Assembly: GCA_900543415.1 (NCBI GenBank)
Contig: UQRE01000009.1
Location: forward strand, 1-64,000
Direction of reading: 5' to 3'
Length of the DNA stretch: 64,000 bases
Origin: an uncultured Dorea sp.
Lineage (GTDB): Bacteria; Bacillota; Clostridia; Lachnospirales; Lachnospiraceae
The notes below the pieces were generated by a model. It saw only the letters and a list, made by a program, of their open reading frames with translations. It was not told the DNA's origin and made no database searches. The translations under genes and the position numbers were made by a program. Positions 41,698 through 50,522 of the stretch are shown here, piece after piece. Numbering within the stretch: position 1 is the stretch's first letter; every line of letters begins with the position of its first letter.

Positions 41698-41989
41698 CCG
41701 CCTCAAACCTTACGGTTTGAGACGGTAATAATTAAAATTATTATTATCGCGGTACCACTCAAATTGACGAATCGTCCACTTTCTCATGTACTAACATACA
41801 CTCCTGATTGATAACGGGTTCGGTTCCCGACAAGTCCTACTCTTCTCGCTCCTGTACGGAATAAGAATTTCAGCCTGCCCTCGAAAGGCCATTCACTTAT
41901 CTGCTTCATACAGCAATCCCACCACCTGCTGTTCTCTGGAATGTCACGTAATAAGCTACTCTTCTTTCTCAACGGTTTTTTTATTTATG
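41698..41989 (-). ncRNA. T-box riboswitch, Trp-specific, upstream of trpXYZ
   Basis: The minus-strand leader has the T-box motif GAGTGGTACCGCG (41748-41760) followed by a terminator in which a 12-bp stem (41698-41709 with 41714-41725, one mismatch) precedes TTTTTT. Upstream are Stem I landmarks (GAGAACAGCAGGTGGTGGG and GGCAGGCTGAAA). The specifier segment GTGAATGGCC offers UGG, the Trp codon, at 41889-41891. The downstream genes encode an ABC importer, agreeing with the known T-box-controlled TrpXYZ transporters of Firmicutes. Confidence 0.9.
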
Positions 41990-41995
41990 TTCATC

Positions 41996-42024
41996 ACTTT
42001 ACTGCATGAAATTGAATTTGTCAA
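41996..42024 (-). promoter_or_regulatory. Promoter of the trpXYZ T-box transcript
   Basis: Minus-strand TTGACA (42019-42024) and TAAAGT (41996-42001), spacer 17 bases, directly upstream of the leader. Confidence 0.75.
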
Positions 42025-42099
42025 TACTTTTTTCAAATTCTTTTTTTATTTTCTGTAACAGTTCAGCCATGCACAAAGTCACAAAAATCTGAGTTCAAA

Positions 42100-44430
42100 C
42101 TATAGGAACATACCGATCTGATATACTGCAAAAGCAGCAATCCACGCAATCACACATTGTCCAATCACCATGAGTGTTGCCCATTTTCCTCCAAGCTCAC
42201 GCTTCACAGACGCAATCGCAGCCACACAAGGCGTATAAAGAAGGCAGAATACAAGAAGCGAACCTGCCCCCACAGCGGTAAGCGTACTCTGTAATGCTTC
42301 TGTACTTCCAAATAATACTGTCAGGGAAGACACCACACTCTCCTTCGCCATAAATCCTGAGATCAGCGCAGTCACGATCCTCCAGTCTCCAAAACCGGTC
42401 GGGACAAATATAGGAGCAAGCACCCCCGCAAAAAGCGCAAGAATACTGTTTTTTGAATCCGACACCATATTCAGACTTGTATCAAAATTCTGCAAGAACC
42501 AGATCAAAATCGTCGCTAAGAAGATGACCGTAAATGCTCTCTGGAGGAAATCTTTTGCCTTATCCCACAGCAAATGCAGCACATTTTTTGCCCCCGGCAA
42601 TCGATAATTCGGAAGCTCCATAACAAACGGAACCGCCTCACCTTTGAAGGTTGTCTTTTTGAAGATCAACGCCATCACAATTCCCATTACAATTCCAAAT
42701 ACATAGAGGACTATCATAACAAGCGCGCCTCTTCCCGGGAAAAATGCCGCAGTAAAAAATGCATAGATTGGGAGCTTCGCGGTACAGCTCATAAACGGAG
42801 TTAAAAGAATCGTCATCTTCCTGTCTCGTTCTGACGGAAGCGTCCTACTTGCCATAACCCCCGGAACCGTACATCCAAAACCAATCAGCATAGGGACAAT
42901 ACTTCTTCCCGACAAGCCTAATTTACGCAGAAGTTTATCCATGATAAATGCGACACGCGCCATATATCCACTGTCTTCCAGCATTGACAAAAAGAAAAAC
43001 AAGGTGACAATAATCGGCAGAAAGCTCAAGACACCACCGACACCGTTGAAGATTCCGTCAATCACAAGGGAATGCACAACATGATTCACATTTGCCGCTG
43101 TCATCGCCTGATCTGCCATGCCGGTCAGCCCTTCAATTCCTGATTCCAGCACTCCCTGAAGGAAAGCGCCTATCACATTGAAGGTCAGCCAGAACACTAA
43201 CCCCATAATACCGATAAATGCCGGAATCCCTGTATATTTACCCGTGAGAAAACGATCTATTTTTCTACTTCTTATCCGTTCCTTGCTTTCTTTTGGTTTA
43301 ATAACTGTCTTGCTGCACACATTTTCTATGTAATCAAAACGCATCTGAGCAACTGCCGCCGCACGGTCCATCCCCGTCTCTTCCTCGGTCTGTCTTGCAA
43401 TATCCGTCAACAGATTCTGCTCATTTTCCGTCAGTTTAAGCTGCTCCAGAATCTTCGCATCCCCTTCCAGAATCTTGCTTGCAGCAAACCGAACAGGAAT
43501 GCCGGTCATCTGCGCATGGTCTTCGATCAAATGCATAACTGCATGAAGTCCCCGATGAATCCCCTCTTCTTTCTTACAAAAGTCTGTATCCATCGGACGT
43601 TCCTGATATTTTGCCACGTGAACAGCATGACGCACCAACTCGTCGATTCCTTCTCCTTTCACCGCAGAAATCGGAATCACCGGAACTCCGAGCGACTCCT
43701 CCATCTCATTGACCATAACAGAACCGTCGTTTTCTCTTAGTTCATCCATCATGTTTAACGCTACTACCATTGGAAAGCCCAGTTCCAGAAGCTGCATCGT
43801 CAGATAAAGATTCCGCTCAATATTGGTAGCATCTACAATATTGATGATTCCCTTAGGTTTCTCACGAATCACAAATTCTCTGGTCACAATCTCTTCACTG
43901 CTGTAAGGGGACATAGAATAAATTCCGGGAAGATCTGTAATCAATGTATTATCGTAGCCTCTGATCACACCATCCTTGCGGTCCACCGTTACACCCGGAA
44001 AATTACCTACATGCTGCTTCGAACCGGTCAACTGATTAAACAACGTTGTTTTGCCACAATTCTGATTCCCCACAAGCGCAAATGTAAGCGTTACATCATC
44101 CGGAAGCGGATTTTCTTCCTTCCGGTCGTGGAATTTGCCACCTTCACCGTAGCCGGGATGGTGCTTCTCTATCCTCAATCCGGTACGTTCTCTTTTCTTC
44201 GGCTTATGCGCCTCACTGATCTGAATATTTTCAGCATCTGCCAGACGAATAGACAACTCATATCCGTGAATTCGAAGTTCCACAGGGTCTCCCATCGGCG
44301 CATACTTTACAACCGTTACCTCCGTTCCTTGAATCAATCCCATATCAAGAAAGTGCTGTCGAAGCGCTCCTTCGCCTCCTACTGACAATATGGTCGCAGT
44401 ATCGCCAATCTGCAATTCACTCAGTTTCAT
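42100..44430 (-). CDS. feoB: Ferrous iron transporter, FeoA-FeoB fusion
   Basis: 776 residues from MKLSELQIGD. Residues 1 to about 76 are a complete FeoA SH3-like domain; a basic linker (about 77-115) leads into the FeoB GTPase domain with G1 GNQNCGKTTLFNQLTG, G3 DLPGIYSMSPYSSEE and G4 NMMDE, then the helical GDI domain and an approximately eleven-helix transport domain with the Gate motif ILLTPFMSCTAKLPIYA. It imports Fe2+. ATG 44430 is used because the upstream alternative is a TTG six codons earlier without a ribosome site. The fusion makes a separate feoA unnecessary. Confidence 0.95.
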   Translation of the reverse strand: MKLSELQIGDTATILSVGGEGALRQHFLDMGLIQGTEVTVVKYAPMGDPVELRIHGYELSIRLADAENIQISEAHKPKKRERTGLRIEKHHPGYGEGGKFHDRKEENPLPDDVTLTFALVGNQNCGKTTLFNQLTGSKQHVGNFPGVTVDRKDGVIRGYDNTLITDLPGIYSMSPYSSEEIVTREFVIREKPKGIINIVDATNIERNLYLTMQLLELGFPMVVALNMMDELRENDGSVMVNEMEESLGVPVIPISAVKGEGIDELVRHAVHVAKYQERPMDTDFCKKEEGIHRGLHAVMHLIEDHAQMTGIPVRFAASKILEGDAKILEQLKLTENEQNLLTDIARQTEEETGMDRAAAVAQMRFDYIENVCSKTVIKPKESKERIRSRKIDRFLTGKYTGIPAFIGIMGLVFWLTFNVIGAFLQGVLESGIEGLTGMADQAMTAANVNHVVHSLVIDGIFNGVGGVLSFLPIIVTLFFFLSMLEDSGYMARVAFIMDKLLRKLGLSGRSIVPMLIGFGCTVPGVMASRTLPSERDRKMTILLTPFMSCTAKLPIYAFFTAAFFPGRGALVMIVLYVFGIVMGIVMALIFKKTTFKGEAVPFVMELPNYRLPGAKNVLHLLWDKAKDFLQRAFTVIFLATILIWFLQNFDTSLNMVSDSKNSILALFAGVLAPIFVPTGFGDWRIVTALISGFMAKESVVSSLTVLFGSTEALQSTLTAVGAGSLLVFCLLYTPCVAAIASVKRELGGKWATLMVIGQCVIAWIAAFAVYQIGMFL

Positions 44431-44467
44431 ATCTATTCCACTCCTCAAATTTATCTCTCTATTATTT

Positions 44468-44523
44468 TGATAACTTTTCTCATTTATCCGTTTTATTCTA
44501 TCACTATTCCTATCATTTGTCCA
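44468..44523 (-). promoter_or_regulatory. feoB promoter with a possible iron-regulator site
   Basis: Minus-strand TGGACA (44518-44523) and TAGAAT (44495-44500), spacer 17. Just downstream (44468-44488) is an imperfect inverted repeat with TGATAA and TTATC halves, loosely like a Fur box. The promoter is clear; the operator is tentative. Confidence 0.5.
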
Positions 44524-44573
44524 GACAAAATTAACTTCTCAAAACCATGAACTTTGCTGTTTTTATCAAACAA

Positions 44574-44601
44574 AATGCAGTGGATCAATCTCCACTGCAT
44601 T
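44574..44601 (-). terminator. Terminator overlapping the end of niaR
   Basis: A perfect 11-bp stem (44574-44584 with 44591-44601, 6-base loop) includes the last codons and stop of niaR. A T-rich tail follows on the minus strand. Confidence 0.75.
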
Positions 44602-45103
44602 CTATAAGAAACCCTTTTTCCTTCAATGTTTTTTCAATCAGATCCAGTGTTTTTTCACTGTCTGCGCTGACTTTGTGATAATGATAGCCTGATGTAATAT
44701 TTTTCAGGGGACTGGACTTTCCGCTTCGGATATCTTCCATAAATTCACCGGCTTTCCTTCGGGAATTCACTTGAAGATTTGCCTCGATCTGACCATATAC
44801 GCGGTGATTTACCATGACATTTTCCACACATCCGCCCAGATCTACAATGGAGCACAGTTCTTCCTCTAACTGTTCATCCGTGTGATTCACCTTGAACACT
44901 CTCACTGCGTGAACCGGCTGTTCCAATACGTAACCTCTGTTTGTTGAAATCACATGATACCCTGCTGCCCGGATCAAAGCAATATCCTGCACGATCACCT
45001 GACGACTGACTCCGTAAGTTTCTGCCAGACTTTTCCCTGACAAAGGGACAGCACTTCTCTGAATCTGCTCAATCATCTCTGCTCGTCTCTCTAAACCTGT
45101 CAT
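44585..45103 (-). CDS. niaR: NAD biosynthesis repressor NiaR
   Basis: 172 residues from MTGLERRAEMI. An N-terminal HTH_11 domain (about 1-60, SLAETYGVSRQVIVQDIALIRAAGYHVISTNRGYVL) is followed by the 3H domain (about 75-170), named for its conserved histidines, seen here in MVNHRVYGQ and SGYHYHKV. NiaR represses de novo NAD genes when nicotinic acid is present. It follows nadC in the nadABC run. ATG 45103 has GAAGGAG upstream and is preferred to an ATG six codons earlier. Confidence 0.93.
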   Translation of the reverse strand: MTGLERRAEMIEQIQRSAVPLSGKSLAETYGVSRQVIVQDIALIRAAGYHVISTNRGYVLEQPVHAVRVFKVNHTDEQLEEELCSIVDLGGCVENVMVNHRVYGQIEANLQVNSRRKAGEFMEDIRSGKSSPLKNITSGYHYHKVSADSEKTLDLIEKTLKEKGFLIECSGD

Positions 45104-45136
45104 AACCGCTCCTTCTTCCACCTTTCATTTTTCTCT

Positions 45137-45988
45137 TTAAACTGCATGCAGATTTTTCAAAGAAATATCAAGGATAGGAGCTGAATGTGTCAGTGCACCG
45201 CTGGATATATAATCTACTCCGATTGCAGTAAGACGTCCGATATTTTCCTTTGTCACATTTCCGGAACACTCTGTCTCGGCTCTGCCGTCAATCAACGCAA
45301 TGGCAGCCTTCATCTCATCCACAGACATATTGTCAAGCATAATAATATCCGCACCTGCTTCTACCGCTTCTTTTACCATGTCAAGATTCTCTACTTCCAC
45401 CTCGATCTTACGGACGAACGGAGCGTATTCTTTCGCCATTTTCACAGCCTTTTCTACACTTCCTGCAGCACCGATATGATTGTCCTTTAACAAGACTCCG
45501 TCGGATAAATTATAGCGGTGATTATACCCTCCGCCGACTCTGACTGCATATTTTTCGAAAATTCTCATATTCGGTGTTGTCTTTCTCGTATCCAATAGCT
45601 TCGTTTTGCTTCCCTCCAGAAGCGCTGCTACTGAATGTGTGTACGTAGCAATTCCGCTCATGCGCTGCAGATAATTAAGCGCTACACGCTCGCCGGACAG
45701 AAGCACCCGGATATCTCCCACAACCTTGCCCATCAATTGTCCGTTTTTCACCTCATCACCGTCTTTGCAGTACAGCTCTACCTTTGTATCGGCATCTAAC
45801 AGTTCAAATACCCTTGCAAAAACGTCCAGACCTGCAATCACGCCATCCTGCTTGCAGCGAAGTTCCACTTCTCCCACAACAGCTTCTTTCATCACAGAAT
45901 TAGTTGTCACGTCCTCACTGGAAATATCTTCTTTTAACGCTTCCATGATCAAATGATCCGCCTGAAGCTTCATTGTAATTTGATTCAT
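45137..45988 (-). CDS. nadC: Nicotinate-nucleotide pyrophosphorylase (carboxylating)
   Basis: 283 residues from MNQITMKLQADHLI, the normal length. The enzyme converts quinolinate and PRPP to nicotinic acid mononucleotide and CO2. The EDISSEDVTT N-terminal segment, SGIATYTHSVAALLEGSKTKLLDTRKTTPNMR, GGGYNHRYNLSDGVLLKDNHI and VEVENLDMVKEAVEAGADIIMLDNM motifs are all present. A longer in-frame reading upstream adds an unusual Arg-rich extension without a ribosome site; GAGGAG precedes ATG 45988. It lies 61 bases after nadB. Confidence 0.96.
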   Translation of the reverse strand: MNQITMKLQADHLIMEALKEDISSEDVTTNSVMKEAVVGEVELRCKQDGVIAGLDVFARVFELLDADTKVELYCKDGDEVKNGQLMGKVVGDIRVLLSGERVALNYLQRMSGIATYTHSVAALLEGSKTKLLDTRKTTPNMRIFEKYAVRVGGGYNHRYNLSDGVLLKDNHIGAAGSVEKAVKMAKEYAPFVRKIEVEVENLDMVKEAVEAGADIIMLDNMSVDEMKAAIALIDGRAETECSGNVTKENIGRLTAIGVDYISSGALTHSAPILDISLKNLHAV

Positions 45989-46049
45989 TGATTTCTTCTC
46001 CTCTTCTCTATCTCTTAATCTTCTCTGTTCATTTCTATAAAATCTGCAC

Positions 46050-47207
46050 CTATGCTCTTTCAATAGCTTTCGCTGCTCTCTTTGCAAACACCATACTCTC
46101 TAAAAGTGAATTACTTGCCAGACGATTTTTCCCGTGGACACCATTACAGCTTGTCTCTCCAACTGCATACAGATGTTCCATAGAAGTCCTGCTGTCACTA
46201 TCTACCCAGATGCCTCCCATAAAATAATGCTGGGCGGGAACAACCGGAATCCAATCTTTAAACACATCATAGCCCTCTTCCTGACAGCGCTGACAGATAT
46301 TCGGAAAATGCTTTGCAATATCCTCTCTCGGAATATGCTCCATCGAAAGCCACACGTGATCGGTTCCATCCTTCTTCATCTGTTCTCGGATCGCCTCTGA
46401 TACAACATCTCTCGGAAGTAATTCATTGACAAAACGGTGCCCGTTCTTATCGTAGAGAACTGCTCCTTCTCCGCGCACTGATTCTGAAATTAAGAATCTC
46501 CGTCCCGGCTTCTTGGAATACAGCGTTGTCGGATGAATCTGCACATAATCCAGATGCTCCATACGGATTCCGTGTTTTTTTCCTATATCCAATGCATCCC
46601 CTGTTAAATGCGGAAAATTTGTGGAGTGCTGGTACCTGCCCCCGATTCCGCCACTTGCAAGAATCGTATTTTCAGCATAAATCTTCCATTCAGCGCCTTC
46701 ATGTTCCGCCAGTATCCCGATACACTGTCCATTTTCTTCCAAAATATCCGTCATCGCCGTATATTCGTAGATGGAGATATTCTTTCTCTCTTTTGCGCGT
46801 TCCAATAATTTACTTGTAATCTCCTGCCCGGTAATATCCTCGTGATATAAAATTCTCGGCTTAGAGTGAGCGCCTTCGCGAGTATATACGAATTCTCCAT
46901 CTTTCTTCTCGAATTCCACACCATAAGACACCAAATCTTCTATGATCTCTCTGGAAGAGCGGATCATAATATCCACCGATTCCTTACGGTTTTCATAGTG
47001 CCCCGCTTTCATAGTATCTTCAAAGTAACTCTCATAATCGTCATCATCCCGCTCTACGCAGATTCCTCCCTGTGCCAGAAAGGAGTCACTGCTCTCCAGA
47101 TCAGATTTTGTGATCAGCATAACCTTCTTATCCGGCTCAATATTCAGTGCGGCAAATAAACCTCCGACGCCTGTACCGACAATCACAACGTCAGTATATA
47201 TATCCAT
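46050..47207 (-). CDS. nadB: L-aspartate oxidase, short form
   Basis: 385 residues. FAD-dependent oxidation of aspartate to iminoaspartate, the substrate of NadA. The dinucleotide fold GTGVGGLFAALNI, the SSDSFLAQGGIC flavin-binding segment, HSKPRILYHEDITGQEI, YVQIHPTTLY, SVRGEGAVLYDKNGHRFVNE and the C-terminal CNGVHGKNRLASNSLLESMVF are conserved. Typical NadB is 430-540 residues; the C-terminal helical domain found in succinate dehydrogenase-like relatives is missing, as in some Clostridial forms. The natural stop follows directly, so this looks like a short family member rather than a broken gene. Confidence 0.92.
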   Translation of the reverse strand: MDIYTDVVIVGTGVGGLFAALNIEPDKKVMLITKSDLESSDSFLAQGGICVERDDDDYESYFEDTMKAGHYENRKESVDIMIRSSREIIEDLVSYGVEFEKKDGEFVYTREGAHSKPRILYHEDITGQEITSKLLERAKERKNISIYEYTAMTDILEENGQCIGILAEHEGAEWKIYAENTILASGGIGGRYQHSTNFPHLTGDALDIGKKHGIRMEHLDYVQIHPTTLYSKKPGRRFLISESVRGEGAVLYDKNGHRFVNELLPRDVVSEAIREQMKKDGTDHVWLSMEHIPREDIAKHFPNICQRCQEEGYDVFKDWIPVVPAQHYFMGGIWVDSDSRTSMEHLYAVGETSCNGVHGKNRLASNSLLESMVFAKRAAKAIERA

Positions 47208-47234
47208 TGTCTTTTCCTCTCTCCTCTATGAACT

Positions 47235-48140
47235 CTATTTTGCAAGCTCCAGCATCCGTGCCAACGGTTTTTCAGAATGCTCTCGAAGCTCATCTGTCAC
47301 ATGAACTTCATTTTCTTCGGTCTGTAACACATGAAGAATCTTCTCAAGTGTCACACGTTTCATATCTTCACACACAGGCTCTGTCTCTGTAAAATAGAAT
47401 ACTTTCTCCGGATTCTGCTTTTCCAGTTCATAACGCACTCCATTTTCTGTGCAGATGATAAATTCCCGGGCTGCGCTTTTTCCGGCATATTTAATAATGC
47501 CAGACGTGCTGCCTATATAATCTGCCATCTCACAGATCTCCTGTGTACATTCCGGATGCACTAACACTTCTGCCTTCGGATGAGCGGCTTTTGCTTTCTT
47601 AAGTTCCTCTGTCAAAAGCTTTTCGTGAACCGGGCAATAACCTTCGTTATATACAAATGTCTTCTCCGACACCTGCTGCGCCACATAGTGGGCAAGATTC
47701 CGATCCGGTATAAAGAAAATATATTTCTGCGGCAACGCTTTTACAATCTTCACAGCATTGGCAGATGTCACACATACATCCGAATATTGTTTTAATTCAG
47801 CTGTAGAATTGATATAGCAGACAACAGCCAGATCGTCATAAGTATCCCGCATCTTTTGAATGGTCTCCTTATCCGCCATATGTGCCATCGCACAATCTGC
47901 CGACAGATCCGGCATCAGCACTGTTTTATCCGGATTCAGTATCTTGGCACTCTCTCCCATAAAAGACACGCCACAGAAAATAATCATCTGCTCCTTTAAT
48001 CCAACGGCAACTTTACTCAAATAAAAAGAATCCCCTATGTAATCTGCAATCTCCTGAACTTCGGCAGGTACATAGTAGTGCGCTAAAATCACGGCATTCT
48101 TCTCTTGTTTTAATTGTTTTATCTGTTCTGTAATTTCCAT
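47235..48140 (-). CDS. nadA: Quinolinate synthase
   Basis: 301 residues from MEITEQIKQLKQEKNAVILAHYYVPAEVQEIAD. It condenses iminoaspartate and dihydroxyacetone phosphate to quinolinate using a [4Fe-4S] cluster; the three expected Cys are in AVVCYINSTAELK, HPECTQEICEMADYIGSTSG and ETEPVCEDMKR. Three pseudo-repeats, each with the fold's DxxxGDSFYLS-type phosphate loop, are typical. ATG 48140 has AAGGGAG upstream; an earlier in-frame start lacks one. It begins the nadA-nadB-nadC-niaR run, under a promoter with probable NiaR sites. Confidence 0.96.
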   Translation of the reverse strand: MEITEQIKQLKQEKNAVILAHYYVPAEVQEIADYIGDSFYLSKVAVGLKEQMIIFCGVSFMGESAKILNPDKTVLMPDLSADCAMAHMADKETIQKMRDTYDDLAVVCYINSTAELKQYSDVCVTSANAVKIVKALPQKYIFFIPDRNLAHYVAQQVSEKTFVYNEGYCPVHEKLLTEELKKAKAAHPKAEVLVHPECTQEICEMADYIGSTSGIIKYAGKSAAREFIICTENGVRYELEKQNPEKVFYFTETEPVCEDMKRVTLEKILHVLQTEENEVHVTDELREHSEKPLARMLELAK

Positions 48141-48173
48141 AACTTCTCCCTTTCTCAGACTCACATTGTTTCC

Positions 48174-48218
48174 ATTATACCACCTAAGTTTACATGTGAC
48201 AAGACAGTTGTTAAGACA
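48174..48218 (-). promoter_or_regulatory. nadA promoter with probable NiaR operator
   Basis: Minus-strand TTGTCA (48197-48202) and TATAAT (48174-48179), spacer 17. Overlapping the -35 is a direct repeat TGTCTT-6 bases-TGTCTT (48201-48218 on the other strand as AAGACA twice). TGTCTT-like half-sites are characteristic of NiaR operators, and niaR is in the same operon, so autoregulation is likely. Confidence 0.65.
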
Positions 48219-48251
48219 AATAATTAACGAATAATTAACGAATAATTAACG
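48219..48251. repeat. Three perfect 11-bp tandem repeats upstream of nadA
   Basis: AATAATTAACG is repeated three times without change at 48219-48229, 48230-48240 and 48241-48251. It abuts the upstream end of the probable NiaR site. An 11-bp period is close to one DNA turn, which would place an AT-rich tract on one face of the helix, as in UP elements. Confidence 0.9.
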
Positions 48252-48273
48252 TTAAAAAAACACTAAAAAATAA

Positions 48274-48322
48274 GGAACCGTTCTTTCACCGCAATTACTT
48301 GCTTTCTCGAAAGAACAGTTCC
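48274..48322 (-). terminator. Terminator after the leucine-rich-repeat surface gene
   Basis: GGAACCGTTCTTTC (48274-48287) pairs with GAAAGAACAGTTCC (48309-48322) with one mismatch and a 21-base loop; a T-rich tail follows on the minus strand. Confidence 0.75.
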
Positions 48323-48353
48323 CATTATTATAACAATATGTTAGCCTATATTA

Positions 48354-50440
48354 TTAATTAAGCTTTTTACTTTTTTCTTCTTTCTTTTTGAAAGAAACTA
48401 CAATAGCAAATGCCGATATCAGCATTAGTATCAGCAGAACCTCACTATGAGCAGAATCACTTGTTTTCGGAGCTTTCTTATGTTCGGAATCACTTGGCTT
48501 CGGGGTTTCCTTATTATCAGAATTAACTTCAGACGTATCTCCAAGGTTATCCGAATGACTGGTTTCTTTCATCACAGTAACTTTGATTGTCTTGTATCCT
48601 GTTGCCCCATCTTTATCACTGACTTTATAAGTCACTGCATACTTCCCTGCTCTCTTCGTATCTACATTGGATTCCTGCACCTTGATCTCAGATGTCAGGT
48701 CTCCATCTTCAACATCCTTAGCTTGTACTCTTGCTAAGGCGTCAAATTTTTCACCTACTTTAAGCGACACATCTTCCGCTGTAATTTTCGGTATATGATT
48801 TATCTTTGTTATTGGCACTTCCACATCTACCGGTGTTACGGTAAGATGAAGTGTTAATTCCACATAGGCTTCTTTATTCAATTTATTATTTCCAGAATAA
48901 AACTTACAAACAACCGGTGTTTCCTGTTTATAACCGCTAACAATCCCATTGTTAATCTGTGCACCACTGATTGCCGACACACGACTAACATCCATTTTTT
49001 CAAAGAAATCTGAAAGCTTAAATCCATCTTCTGATACTTTTATCTCATATGCTGCACTTGCAATTTTCCCCGCATTACTAAATTTATTTTCTTCTGCAAG
49101 AACAATTCCATATACCGGTGATCCCTTACATGCTATTTTAGTAATTAATGGGTTGTTAGAAACATCCAAATATTCACTCTCCGTATTCTGGCAATAGAGC
49201 CATTGCAACTTTACATTTTTAGATAAATCAAGTTTTGAAATTTTTGTACTATCACAATCCAAATATGTTAACTCTGGGAATATACTAACATCAAGAGCTT
49301 CTATTCCAGTCTGATTTTTTAAATTCAGTTTTTTCAAATTTGTAAAGAATTCTATTCCTTTCAAATTTTTTTATGCCAGTATACTTAGTTGTATTACTCG
49401 CGTTAATTTCTGTAACCTTAGCAGCTTCACCCTCTGATAAGTAACCATCCTTATTGGAATCACATTTTTCAGAAACATATTTTCGGAATTTAGAATCCGA
49501 AAAATTAACCTCATTAATTTCTATTTTTTTCGTTTCCTGACCAATCGTAAGGTGAAGTGTTAATGTAATTTGCACACCACCATCTTGATATTTTCCAACA
49601 ATTGGTGTTCCCTCTGCATATCCACTTATGGTTGAGCCATTTAAAACTGCTCCTGTTTCTACTCGAAACTTCGTCACATCCAGAGACGGCATATACGCCT
49701 TAACATCAAATGACTCCTCCGGAACAGTAATATTCATTTCTGTGGTCGGATTTAATGAAAGATTTTGATTTTCTCCCGCACTAATCGCATATAAAGGTGC
49801 ACCCTCCGTATAAAGATTCTTCAATGCACTATTTTGGCTCACATCGAGATATGTCATCTTTGTATTTTCAATGTTCAAATATGTCAACTTCTCACAATTA
49901 CTGACATCAAGATTGGCAAGTGGTGTATTATAGCACCATAATTTTGTAAGTGCACTATTATATGACAAATCTAGCGTCTCAATTTTTGTGCTATGACATG
50001 TCAATTCTTCAAGCATTTTGTTTTGACTTAAATTAAGAGAAGTAAGTGGCGTTTCATTACATTTTAAATATCGAAGTTTCTTATTCTCACTCAGTTCGAG
50101 CGAAGCAACACTGGTGCCACCGCATCGCAATGTTGTAAGTTCCGTAAATAATTCAATTCCTTTCAGATTCTTTGAGCTTTTATACATCCAATTATTTCCC
50201 GTAGCAATATCGATGACCGTTACTGCATGGATTTCACTCTCTGAAAGCATCTTATTTTTATCTGTATCAATTTTTTCAGAAACATACTTTCGAAATGTTT
50301 CATCCGGAAATACACTTTCCGTAATTTCAACATTCGCCCCCCTCCTGCGCATATACCGGCATCACAGAGGGCATAATTGTCAATGCGCTGATAATAGCCG
50401 TCATACCAACAGCAACTTTCTTGATAAAATATCCTTTCAT
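48354..50440 (-). pseudogene. Leucine-rich-repeat surface protein, interrupted by two homopolymer frameshifts
   Basis: Three reading frames together encode one protein of about 690 residues. ATG at 50440 (after GAGAGAGGA) starts a signal peptide ending PVYAQE; a run of six G (50337-50342) throws it out of frame. The next frame (to about 49372) holds an EF-hand-like loop DTDKNKMLSESE, leucine-rich repeats of the LDLSxNxxLTxL type, a beta domain and a second EF-hand DSNKDGYLSEGE. A run of seven A (49366-49372) breaks it; removing one A gives GIKNLKGIEFF and continues into a second set of repeats and beta domain, an Ig-like domain (DUF5011 type), the sorting motif APKTSD, a helix and a basic tail. 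The two halves are an internal duplication. It may be phase-variable, decayed, or affected by sequence error. Confidence 0.75.
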
Positions 50441-50522
50441 TTTTATCCTCTCTCCTTCAAATATTTTTGTTAGGATAAAAATACCATAATCCTTTGATAT
50501 GACGTTAGAACTTTATTTACAC

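Noticed and set aside
41784..41972. 62-codon minus-strand ORF
   Set aside because: It lies wholly within the trp T-box leader; the conserved T-box and Stem I motifs account for it.
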